64,000 bases of DNA from Nostoc sp. UHCC 0870. GTDB taxonomy: Bacteria > Cyanobacteriota > Cyanobacteriia > Cyanobacteriales > Nostocaceae. The stretch is from NCBI RefSeq assembly GCF_022063185.1, contig NZ_CP091913.1:5681141-5745140 (forward strand), read 5' to 3'. A program made the position numbers and the translations under genes. The notes beneath the pieces are model-generated. The model was given only the letters and a program-made list of their open reading frames with translations. It did no database searches and was not told where the DNA came from. Of this stretch, positions 51,201-58,668 are shown piece by piece; the stretch's first letter is position 1, and every line of letters begins with the position of its first letter.

Positions 51201-53926
51201 AACAAGCGATTTTTTGAAGTATAAGCTTGAATTTTGATTTCATAAACTTTTACTTTCTCTAGCAGTGTTGTAGCTTGTAACAACACAACCTGAACTAATT
51301 GCTCCATCTGGTCAAAGTCACCAGCCAAGTAAGCTGCTTCTGCTGCTGTCTCGTGCAATGCTAGAGTTAGTTCATATTTTGTTTTCCAACTAGTATCTGA
51401 AAGTAGTTCAATTCCCGTCTTTAAATATTTAAATGCTGCTGCATAAGCTGTGGATGCTAAAGCTTTAAGTCCAGCAACTAAATTCATCTCAGCTAATTCA
51501 TCACATTTAATCTGATCTGTGATTAGCTCCACGGCCATATTTAACTGATTGACTAGCTGAAAAATATTTTCTTTTCTTTCTGCAACAGGAATATTACTCA
51601 ACAGTAGTTGCCCAATCTTTAAATGAATTTCTTTTCTTTTATCTTCAGGAATCAAAGAATAAGCAGCTTGTTGGACTCGATCATGAATAAATTTATACTT
51701 AGGTGGTTGTAAGTTTCTCCCTGGTGCTTTTGTGGCGACTTGTCCAATAGAAACGTCAGATAACTCATTACTATCTTGAAATAGTTTATAAAGCTCTGTT
51801 TGAGGTAATATTATCCCTTCATGTAATGCTTTCCATATATCAGATGCTGTATCTACTACAGATTTTTCGTGTACGATCGCTAGAGTCTTTAAATCAAATT
51901 CATTACCAATACAAGCTGCCAGTTTCAGTACATTTTGAGTCATTCGTGGCAATTTCTCGATTTGTAGTGCCATGAATTCTACAACATCATCTGTGAGAGC
52001 TAATTCCTTGATTTTGTCAAGATTGTACTGCCAATAACCCAAATCAAAATTAATTTTAATTATGCCCTCATGATATAAAAAATTCAGAAATTGGGTAGTA
52101 AAAAAAGGATTACCTTTGGTTTTAGCAAACACCATTTGGCTGAGAGGAACAGCAATTTCTTCTTGACAACCAAGGGTGTCAGCAATTAAAAGATTTAAAT
52201 TGCTTTGATTTAAAGGAGCTATATCAATATGATTAATTATAGTTCCCGTTTTAGCGATTTCCTGTAATGTCAAACAAAGTGGATGTGTCTGAGTAACTTC
52301 ATTACTACGATATGCACCAATCAGTAGCAAACCACCCTTAGTTTTATCACTATTCTCAGTTTCCTCTACTGTCCAGGGTTTGCCATCAAAGATGGGTGTC
52401 CATACATTCTCTGCAATTTCATGATTCAATTGATAAGAATTTTCTTGAACTGCATTAGTTTGACTCATTAAGAACTGAATAAATTTTAAAGAAGCTGTGT
52501 CAGCCCATTGCAAGTCATCTAGAAATATTACTAAGGGATGAGATTTAGCATTAAATATTTTCAGAAATCTTTGAAATAAGAGATTAAATCTATTTTGAAT
52601 AGCAACACCAGAGAGTTCAGCAACCTTTGGCTGTTTACCAATAATCCTTTCTAGTTCAGGAATTACATCAATAATTACCTGAGCTTGTTCACCTAAAGCT
52701 GACAAAATCTTGGTTCGCCATTGCTGAATTTGCACATCATTTTCTAAAAGTATTTGCCCAATTAAATCACGAAAAGCTTGCACTAGTGCTGATAAGGGAA
52801 TATCACGTTGAAATTGGTCAAATTTTCCTTTAATAAAATAACTCTGCTGTCGGATAATAGGTTTGTGAATTTCGTTAACTACAGCAGTTTTGCCAATACC
52901 AGAGAATCCCGCAACTAACATGATTTCTGTTGCTCCTCTGACTACACGCTCAAAAGTTGCCAGTAAGGTTGCAACTTCTTGTTGACGACCATAAAGTTTT
53001 TCAGGGATGAGAAAACGGTCGGAAATATCCTTAGTTCTCAACTCAAAGGGGGCAATCTTGCCAGTTTCTTGCCATTGCTTACAGCAAATTTCTAAATCAT
53101 ATTTGAGTCCATAGGCATTCTGATAGCGGTCTTCAGCATTTTTAGCCATCAGTTTCATGACAATATCGGCAACTACTTGCGGAATATCTTCGCTATTTTC
53201 TAAAAGTGGTGGCTGTTTAGCAATGTGACAGTAAACCAACTCCATTGGGTCATGAGAAGTGAAGGGTAAGTGTCCACTCAGAAGTTCAAAAAATGTCACA
53301 CCCAAAGAATAGAAATCACTACGGTAGTCGATACCCCTATTCATCCTACCTGTTTGTTCAGGGGATATATAAGCTAGTGTCCCTTCTAAAACATTGGGAT
53401 TTGTGAATTGTTGGATTTCTCTTGGTAGGAGAGTGGCAATACTAAAGTCAATCAGTTTCACTTCCAGAGTGCTGGGGTTGATGAGGATATTGGCTGGTTT
53501 GATGTCTTTATGGATGATGCGATCGCAATGTAATTTTTCTAATATAGATACTATGGCGATCGCAATGGGGAAAAATTCTCTGAGAGTTAAACTATATTCT
53601 TCTGTACCTTTATTCTGCTGAACCCAGTCTTGGAGTGAAATACCACCAAAGTCTTCCATGACTAGGGCATAGCCGTTACGATAGTTTTCTAAACTAAGAG
53701 GTTTAATTATCCCTTCAATCTCTAAATTTTTAGTAATTGTGTACTGATTACGGAATTGAGCAATTTCGTTGAAGCTAGGATACTCATTCCGCATCACTTT
53801 GATCACGACCGATTTTTGGTCTTGTTCTCTAACACCCCGATAAACCAGGGTTTTGCCACCACAATAAATTTGTTCTGTTATGCGATATCCAGAAATAGGA
53901 AAGAATGTATCGGATAATACTAGCAT
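48263..53926 (-). CDS. Ser/Thr kinase - AAA ATPase - GAF - histidine kinase
   Basis: This 1887-residue signalling protein combines: a Ser/Thr kinase domain (about 13-275; G-loop YCGGKTLVYRG, Lys43, catalytic HKD at 139-141, DFS at 160, SPEQTGR); a NTPase of the NACHT/ATPase type (Walker A GFSGIGKT near 340, FLDDLQWAD Walker B); a long helical TPR-like stretch (about 780-1370); a GAF domain (about 1430-1570); a coiled coil (1575-1625); and a histidine kinase with H-box His1637 (GIAHEINNP), N-box, and ADNGLGM / GSGTGLGLS. This is the HstK design of heterocystous cyanobacteria. HKD replaces HRD. No receiver is fused or adjacent. Confidence 0.95.
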   Translation of the reverse strand: MLVLSDTFFPISGYRITEQIYCGGKTLVYRGVREQDQKSVVIKVMRNEYPSFNEIAQFRNQYTITKNLEIEGIIKPLSLENYRNGYALVMEDFGGISLQDWVQQNKGTEEYSLTLREFFPIAIAIVSILEKLHCDRIIHKDIKPANILINPSTLEVKLIDFSIATLLPREIQQFTNPNVLEGTLAYISPEQTGRMNRGIDYRSDFYSLGVTFFELLSGHLPFTSHDPMELVYCHIAKQPPLLENSEDIPQVVADIVMKLMAKNAEDRYQNAYGLKYDLEICCKQWQETGKIAPFELRTKDISDRFLIPEKLYGRQQEVATLLATFERVVRGATEIMLVAGFSGIGKTAVVNEIHKPIIRQQSYFIKGKFDQFQRDIPLSALVQAFRDLIGQILLENDVQIQQWRTKILSALGEQAQVIIDVIPELERIIGKQPKVAELSGVAIQNRFNLLFQRFLKIFNAKSHPLVIFLDDLQWADTASLKFIQFLMSQTNAVQENSYQLNHEIAENVWTPIFDGKPWTVEETENSDKTKGGLLLIGAYRSNEVTQTHPLCLTLQEIAKTGTIINHIDIAPLNQSNLNLLIADTLGCQEEIAVPLSQMVFAKTKGNPFFTTQFLNFLYHEGIIKINFDLGYWQYNLDKIKELALTDDVVEFMALQIEKLPRMTQNVLKLAACIGNEFDLKTLAIVHEKSVVDTASDIWKALHEGIILPQTELYKLFQDSNELSDVSIGQVATKAPGRNLQPPKYKFIHDRVQQAAYSLIPEDKRKEIHLKIGQLLLSNIPVAERKENIFQLVNQLNMAVELITDQIKCDELAEMNLVAGLKALASTAYAAAFKYLKTGIELLSDTSWKTKYELTLALHETAAEAAYLAGDFDQMEQLVQVVLLQATTLLEKVKVYEIKIQAYTSKNRLLEAIAIAREALNHFGVYFPKQPNESDIQQKLAETAVLLAGKTIDDLTNLPLMTSANEMAIVRIASSMIPPTFIADTWLFPLVILSQINLSIHYGNSPLSAFSYACYGILLSDINQDIIASNEIGKLALALVERFGNKDIKTRTYFVIGAFIFHQKSHIRETLPLLLEGYKSGLETGNVEFVGYCAMKICQHSYFIGKVITEIEKEINSYSCVLENFQQITTLNYCQIFLQSILNLLGKGEKICITSGEAYNEEQSLKHLIEANDIQGIHYLYLNKLILSYLFGNFQEAQDNAIKSREYLAGGTGFITVPIFYFYDSLTALVIYLETQPDQDNLLRQVADNQVKLCNWAHHAPMNYLHKYYLVEAERYRVVGKYIEAIDYYERSIKLAKEHKFIHEEALANELAAKFYLEWGKPKIAQSYLTDAYYCYSRWGAKTKVDDLVKHYPQLLAPIFQKEKLLLHQFEQITSPSYQSLSSLNIQQTVIGSQTSISHSLDLASIIKASQALSGEIELEKLLTTLMQVVMENAGASKSALILNDSDNFNLTVTAVSTSSTSIPILTELSSILVEHSSDIPITLINYVKRTKEIFVTDNANTVVLLASDRYIIHKQPQSLLCIPIINQGKLLGILYLENHLTTGAFTSDRIQILKLLTTQAAISLENAILYESLATANQHLEEQNHTLEKKVAERTQELQQKNQALQQTLQELQRTQTQLIQSEKMSSLGQMVAGIAHEINNPINFIHGNIDHASKYVQDLLDLIAAYQHEYPHPSNLVKQKASEIDVNFLSQDFLDILASMKAGSSRISNIILGLRNFSRLDESEIKPVDIHEGIENTLMILQHRLTKKSHRPEIQVIREYSQIPLVNCYASQLNQVFMNILNNAIDALEESIVQNSGKLTRPTIHIRTQLSNSNTLQMRIADNGLGMTAAVQQKIFDPFFTTKPVGSGTGLGLSISYQVIVEKHKGNLTCISTLGEGTEFIIEFPI

Positions 53927-54107
53927 TAGGGTGGTGTTTATACTTCATAATTTATTGCTTTACTTTATTATTCCCTCTAATTTACTTCTTTCTCCATATT
54001 TCTTTAACAAAATAGGGAGTATTTTTTCTAAAAAATCATACTTAATATTGTTGTCAGCAGTTTTACTTCATTGATTTTGAAATCACTTGCTAGGTTAAGT
54101 ATTAATA

Positions 54108-54172
54108 CTAGTACCGCTACGCGGAAGTCAAAAGTTCTATATCTTAAGGCTTTGAACGATTAAGAATGGTCT
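54108..54172. repeat. Dispersed repeat, copy 2 (ctagtaccgctac)
   Basis: ctagtaccgctacgcggaag then tcaaaagt and tttgaacgattaagaatggt, matching 43419-43483 at both ends with small changes in between. Confidence 0.8.
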
Positions 54173-54175
54173 GTT

Positions 54176-54214
54176 TATTACTCATTACTCATTACTCATT
54201 ACTCATTACTCATT
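54176..54214. repeat. Heptamer array (actcatt)
   Basis: Five to six direct copies of the 7-bp word. Confidence 0.9.
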
Positions 54215-54275
54215 AAATTTGCTTACTAATAGGTAATAGCCCGGAAAGCCTGGAGTTGAGCTATTACCTATTAAC

Positions 54276-55163
54276 TTAAATTTCTGCTACAGCCCTTTCA
54301 ATTAAACGACGTGCTAGAGTTTGTGTACCAGTATGTTCGTAGTAATTAGTTGCTACATCTAAAAATGCTGCTAAGTAATCTAACTTATCATCGGCAAGTT
54401 GAACAAAACTTTGCAAGTTACCGACAACTTTTTGAGGGGTTAAATTATTGGCAGATACAATACCATTCATCCAACCTTTAACTGAGTCAAAGCTTTCGCC
54501 AATAAAATTGAGCTTGCTACCGGCATTATTACCAGGAATCAGATCCTTGATGCCTTGGAAAGTAGAATTTTGATCCAACTCCTGGGGACTGGTTTGGTTC
54601 AATCCAGATAAAGCTTTATTGATGAAGTCTGGCCCCAAAGGTATCAAACCATCAACACAAACTAAAGCCACCATGCGAATTAGGGACTCACCACTGTACT
54701 CTCCTAAAGAAGCTACAAAATCGCCAATACTATCGCCTGGGATGCCGTTAATTTGGCAGAAAGCAACTACTTCAGCCACTAATTTCAGGGATAAATCGAT
54801 AGTTTGGGCTTTGTCTGGTTTGGGAGTAATTGAGTTTAAAAACCCCAAAAGTGGAATTTTTTCACCAACTTTGTTAGCTAAAGCGGCTGCACCTAAAGCT
54901 TTATCTGTAGCATCAACAGTTTGATAAAGCCACAAAGCTTTTTGATATCCTTGGGAGCGATCATTGTAAAGATAAATCGCCCGTTCACCAATTTGCTGAA
55001 TTAAATCTTCGTCGGTTTCACCAGTGACGGTTTTAATAGTATTGACAAAGCCAACTGTATTTTGCCACTCACCAGGAGCAACAAAATCTAAAGCATTTAA
55101 CATCGAAATAGTCAAGCCGCTTGTTGGTAGTTCATCAACCAACTCAAAAATTGGTTTGCTCAC
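54276..55163 (-). CDS. Unknown conserved-looking cyanobacterial protein
   Basis: I do not recognise this 295-residue protein. It starts at GTG with a good AGGAGA upstream. It has no signal peptide or membrane helix and is predominantly helical, with an acidic character. Segments such as AIYLYNDRSQGYQKALWLYQTVDATDKALGAAALANKVG suggest helical repeats, and the end (LAAFLDVATNYYEHTGTQTLARRLIERAVAEI) is amphipathic. A small lipoprotein gene lies about 55 bp upstream on the same strand, so the two may form a unit. Confidence 0.6.
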   Translation of the reverse strand: MSKPIFELVDELPTSGLTISMLNALDFVAPGEWQNTVGFVNTIKTVTGETDEDLIQQIGERAIYLYNDRSQGYQKALWLYQTVDATDKALGAAALANKVGEKIPLLGFLNSITPKPDKAQTIDLSLKLVAEVVAFCQINGIPGDSIGDFVASLGEYSGESLIRMVALVCVDGLIPLGPDFINKALSGLNQTSPQELDQNSTFQGIKDLIPGNNAGSKLNFIGESFDSVKGWMNGIVSANNLTPQKVVGNLQSFVQLADDKLDYLAAFLDVATNYYEHTGTQTLARRLIERAVAEI

Positions 55164-55209
55164 AAAAATCTCCTGATTTAGTTGTTATGTCTAATTAAAC
55201 GGGTGTAGA

Positions 55210-55719
55210 CTATTTGAGTTTGGCGAGTTCGTCAAGATTAAATTTTTCTAGCCAATCGGCGCGATCGCTAGCGGTAAATGAAGGCGAACGAGACAATACT
55301 TTTACCTGATATTTACCGACTAAAACCGCAGTTTGGGTATTACCTACCAATACCGCCGGATAACCACCAATTTCTTTGCTGCTATTCGAGAATTTAGCGG
55401 CTGCACCCGGTGTGCTTGTGGTGTCAGAAATAGATAACATCGCTAAGTCTTTACCGTCTTTTTTCAATTTGGCTTCAGCAAAGCCTTTTTTCTCTTGGGT
55501 AAATACACGCTGATAATCATCGTCTTCGCCGGGGAAAAATTTGTTTAATTTACTTCCCTGAGTTGCCTTTTTAGCAACCGCTTGCCCGGTTTTTTGTTTG
55601 CTACTTTCTTGTTGTACCTGATCAAAGCGGCTTGGTGCTTGGGCTGTACAAGCTGTAGTCAGTAAGACAACTGACAGCAACACAATAGCTAAAACCCTAC
55701 GTCCACGGGGAAAAATCAT
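55210..55719 (-). CDS. Unknown small lipoprotein
   Basis: ATG at 55719 (MIFPRGRRVLAIVLL) follows GGAG at 9 bases and is preferred over ATG 55734. The 169-residue product has a lipoprotein signal peptide with lipobox LLTTAC, a Lys/Gln-rich linker and one small domain (about 60-165) with the pattern QRVFTQEKKGFAEAKLKKDGKDLAMLSISDT...YPAVLVGNTQTAVLVGKYQVKVLS. I do not recognise the family. It precedes the 295-residue protein gene in the same orientation. Confidence 0.65.
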   Translation of the reverse strand: MIFPRGRRVLAIVLLSVVLLTTACTAQAPSRFDQVQQESSKQKTGQAVAKKATQGSKLNKFFPGEDDDYQRVFTQEKKGFAEAKLKKDGKDLAMLSISDTTSTPGAAAKFSNSSKEIGGYPAVLVGNTQTAVLVGKYQVKVLSRSPSFTASDRADWLEKFNLDELAKLK

Positions 55720-55828
55720 CTCTAGGTTCTCCATATACTTGAGCTTTGAGGCAATTATCTGCGCTGCTTTGAGTTTCCACCCAGAAACTTTACTTTTTGA
55801 TAACTATTGTAGAGATGCGATGAAAACA

Positions 55829-55858
55829 ATTCGTAATTCGTAATTCGTAATTCGTAAT
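55829..55858. repeat. Heptamer array (aattcgt)
   Basis: Four direct copies of the 7-bp word between the lipoprotein and methyltransferase genes. Confidence 0.85.
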
Positions 55859-55869
55859 CTAAGAATGGA

Positions 55870-56517
55870 TTATTTCTCTCGGTAAGCGATCGCAGCATAA
55901 AACGGATCTCCCCCAGTTACCCCTAACCACTGCAAGAAATTAGGTGCTGTAGATTGACGCACAATGATTTCTGGGGTAGTGAATCCGGGTACGCAAGCAA
56001 AGTAGCCTTTGACTAGTTTTACTCGCCCTAGTTCGGAAGCATCCCGCCAAGCTTGAATCGCCTTTTGAAAGAACATCCGATTAGAAAAGCTAAAAATTGC
56101 CACACCACCAGGTTTCAGGATGCGGTGAATTTCGGCAAAGATGGCTTCTGGATATTGTAAGTATTGTACAGAAACGCAATTAATTACAGCATCAAAATCT
56201 TGATCTGGTAGGGGTATAGCCGGATTGTCGTTAAGATTCTGGACAAAGTAGTGATTTAACCGAGGATTCCGTGCTAATTCTTCGGCGTTGAGTCCGTGTC
56301 CCTCAACATGGGTAAATTGCATCTCATCTGGTAAATGAGACACCCAACTGCTCATCATATCTAGGATGCGGGTGTTGGGTTTAAGTCTTTCTCTATATAA
56401 ATCTGTTAGCTGTTGGATAAAACCTTCATCGACATGGGTGACAAAGCGGGGATAGGCATAAAACAGCTTATCGTTTGTATCGTCTAATTTGAGGCGTTGA
56501 TCTGGTTTTAGCAACAT
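55870..56517 (-). CDS. Class I SAM-dependent methyltransferase
   Basis: This 215-residue protein has the methyltransferase type 11 motifs: motif I is an altered RILDMMSSWVSHLP (about 49-62) in which the usual glycine-rich loop is replaced; motif II DFDAVINCVSVQYL (about 107-120); motif III RILKPGGVAIFSFSNR (about 131-146). The missing GxGxG loop is unusual but occurs in this cyanobacterial and plastid subgroup. Substrate unknown. Divergent from the glycosyltransferase gene. Confidence 0.82.
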   Translation of the reverse strand: MLLKPDQRLKLDDTNDKLFYAYPRFVTHVDEGFIQQLTDLYRERLKPNTRILDMMSSWVSHLPDEMQFTHVEGHGLNAEELARNPRLNHYFVQNLNDNPAIPLPDQDFDAVINCVSVQYLQYPEAIFAEIHRILKPGGVAIFSFSNRMFFQKAIQAWRDASELGRVKLVKGYFACVPGFTTPEIIVRQSTAPNFLQWLGVTGGDPFYAAIAYREK

Positions 56518-56637
56518 AGTCCGTCTTTAGAAAAATTTTTAACTAAATTTGTGCAAGTTCCAGTATTCTTTTGAACAAGCTCTCTTTAACATATTTTAAT
56601 AATAGTCAGATACTTAAACAAATCTACACAGCATTCA

Positions 56638-58263
56638 ATGTTGTATAAACTACCTTTCTTACAACCTATTTGGCGACAAATCAGCCTATCCGCGACATTC
56701 CCTTACGTTAGCTTGCTAATTTGGACAATCCCCTTATTACTCTTTAGTTCTGGGGAGAACAGCGTCATGGCGCATGATGAGGGGCTTTATGCTTGGCGCG
56801 CCCGTCAGATGTTTGATGCTGATGACTGGATCGCACCCTGGGGGAATGCTCATCATAAAACCCCTGGGCCATATTGGTTAATTGGCATATTTTATAAATT
56901 ATTAGGAATTAGTGAATTTAGCACCAGATTACCTAACATAATATTGGGGATTTTTTGCCTATTATTAACATACGAAATTGGCAAAATTATGCTAGGTAAA
57001 AAATTAGCTTGGCTAGCTGCTGCTATTTTAAGTGTGACATTTCTCTGGTTACAATACTGTCGCTTAGGTACTCCTGATATCCCAACTGTTTTTTTGGTAC
57101 TTTTAGCTATTTATGCTTTTATTCAAGCAGAAATATATCCTAAATATAGATATATTTGGGGTTTTATTGCTGGGTTAAGTTTAAGCTTAGGCTTCTTGAT
57201 GAGAAGCTTCATGATTTTTCTCCCAACTGTAGCTTTATTACCATATTTAGTTATTAAACATCGCCGTCATCGTCATTTAACTAACCCATTTTTGTATGTA
57301 GGTTTAATTGTAGGTTTAATCCCGACATTTGTATGGTTATGGTTTAATTGGCAACGCTACGGTAATAATAGTTTTGCGGCTCTATTTGGTTTTGTTTTAG
57401 AGTTGGGTTCTCAAGAACGTGGTGGTAATGGCATAATATTTTACTTGTGGAATGTCCCTTTAAAAGCTTTTCCTTGGGCATTTTTTAGTATTTTGGGATT
57501 ATTTTTAGTTATCCGCCGCCCTATTCGTAACTATCAACTTATACTTGTTGGGTTTCCTGCTGTTTTATTTGCCCAATTGAGTATTTTCTCCACTCGTTTA
57601 TCTCACTACAGTCTCACCCTTTATCCTTTTATCGCCTTTTTCGCAGCGATAGGTTTAGATTGGTTGGGGAGAATTTATCAGTTAGGATATGTCAATCGAA
57701 AGCCTCTATTGCAAAAGGGCAATATTCCCCGGACTCTGAGTTATGCTTGTGGCTTACTCGGTCTTTTATTGGTACTCGCATCCATAGTTGCATTTGCTTG
57801 GGGCGATCGCAAATATTCAACTCTCGGTTTGATTTTGGGTTTCAGTTGGTTAATTGTGCCTGTAATCTGGATCAGTCGTTACCACTTGGGTTGCAAGTTT
57901 CTCACGGCTGGTTATTGGATAGCTGGTTTGTTAATTCCCTGCTGGTTAGGTTTAGCTGTTGCTGGTGGCTTTGGTTTATTGGGTGATTATAACCCTGCTT
58001 ACAGGACTTTTTTCCAAAAACCTGCGATCGCTTCTATTTTACAAAACTATCCCATATATTTTGTGCAATTAGGTGGTAAGAATGCTGTGCTACTCCGGTT
58101 TTATACTCCTGTTCACGGTCAAAAAGTAGAAACAATTGCCCAAGTACCGCCCTCTAGCTATGCTTGGGTTTACAAACAACCATCTTCTCAAATATCCCCT
58201 CCACACCGGGTAATCGGATCAATACAAGACTACCAGTTAATCCAAATCTTACCCTACAAATAA
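56638..58263 (+). CDS. ArnT/PMT-like glycosyltransferase (family 39 type)
   Basis: This 541-residue membrane protein has about twelve hydrophobic helices. The catalytic region near the first loop, MAHDEGLYAWRARQMFDADDWIAPWGNAHHKTPGPYWL in outline (about 43-80), holds the DE motif and the H-x-x-PG-P-Y-W motif of ArnT/PMT enzymes that move sugars from polyprenyl phosphate to lipid or protein. A periplasmic C-terminal part follows (about 450-541). Acceptor unknown. Single gene with its own promoter region. Confidence 0.9.
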   Translation: MLYKLPFLQPIWRQISLSATFPYVSLLIWTIPLLLFSSGENSVMAHDEGLYAWRARQMFDADDWIAPWGNAHHKTPGPYWLIGIFYKLLGISEFSTRLPNIILGIFCLLLTYEIGKIMLGKKLAWLAAAILSVTFLWLQYCRLGTPDIPTVFLVLLAIYAFIQAEIYPKYRYIWGFIAGLSLSLGFLMRSFMIFLPTVALLPYLVIKHRRHRHLTNPFLYVGLIVGLIPTFVWLWFNWQRYGNNSFAALFGFVLELGSQERGGNGIIFYLWNVPLKAFPWAFFSILGLFLVIRRPIRNYQLILVGFPAVLFAQLSIFSTRLSHYSLTLYPFIAFFAAIGLDWLGRIYQLGYVNRKPLLQKGNIPRTLSYACGLLGLLLVLASIVAFAWGDRKYSTLGLILGFSWLIVPVIWISRYHLGCKFLTAGYWIAGLLIPCWLGLAVAGGFGLLGDYNPAYRTFFQKPAIASILQNYPIYFVQLGGKNAVLLRFYTPVHGQKVETIAQVPPSSYAWVYKQPSSQISPPHRVIGSIQDYQLIQILPYK

Positions 58264-58392
58264 TTTGTATTTAGGGACTATTGTCAGATTTTTGATAATG
58301 ATGTTCGGTATAATGTAAAAAAGTAGAAATATCTTTTGATGATGAATGAGTGATTAACATTAACACCCTTCTCTGAAAAGGAATAGAAATCA

Positions 58393-58656
58393 ATGAATGT
58401 TCAGCTTGTTGAATCTTTAGCCAATGCAATCAAAGCTTTGTCTCCTGAAGAACGAGATTTATTAAACCAAAAATTAACACATCAATCTAATTGGCAAAAC
58501 CTAAGAGCAAGAATTTTAGCCCATGCTCAAGCAATTCAGCAACGACTTAGATGTCAATCATTTGAACCAGATATTTCAGACATAATTCATCAAATGCGAG
58601 AAGAACGGGATCAACAATTGGTAGCAGATTTGTTTCCCAGTGAAGAACAATCATGA
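58393..58656 (+). CDS. Antitoxin of a split PIN toxin-antitoxin pair
   Basis: This 87-residue helical, charged protein (LVESLANAIKALSPEERDLLNQKL at the start) resembles small cyanobacterial antitoxins that precede PIN genes. Its TGA stop lies within ATGA (58653-58656), which was the start codon of the toxin before an IS66-type element inserted 12 bases later. The reading frame itself is intact. A good AAAGGA precedes the ATG. Confidence 0.75.
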   Translation: MNVQLVESLANAIKALSPEERDLLNQKLTHQSNWQNLRARILAHAQAIQQRLRCQSFEPDISDIIHQMREERDQQLVADLFPSEEQS

Positions 58657-58660
58657 CCAG

Positions 58661-58668
58661 GAAATTGA
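58661..58668. repeat. Target-site duplication, left (gaaattga)
   Basis: Eight bases directly before the IS66-type element, repeated exactly at 60462-60469. Confidence 0.95.

Larger units (their letters stand above)
53927..54275. other. Intergenic stretch with repeat and heptamer array
   Basis: No gene is seen. It holds the kinase promoter region, a dispersed repeat at 54108-54172 and a heptamer array at 54176-54214. Confidence 0.6.
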
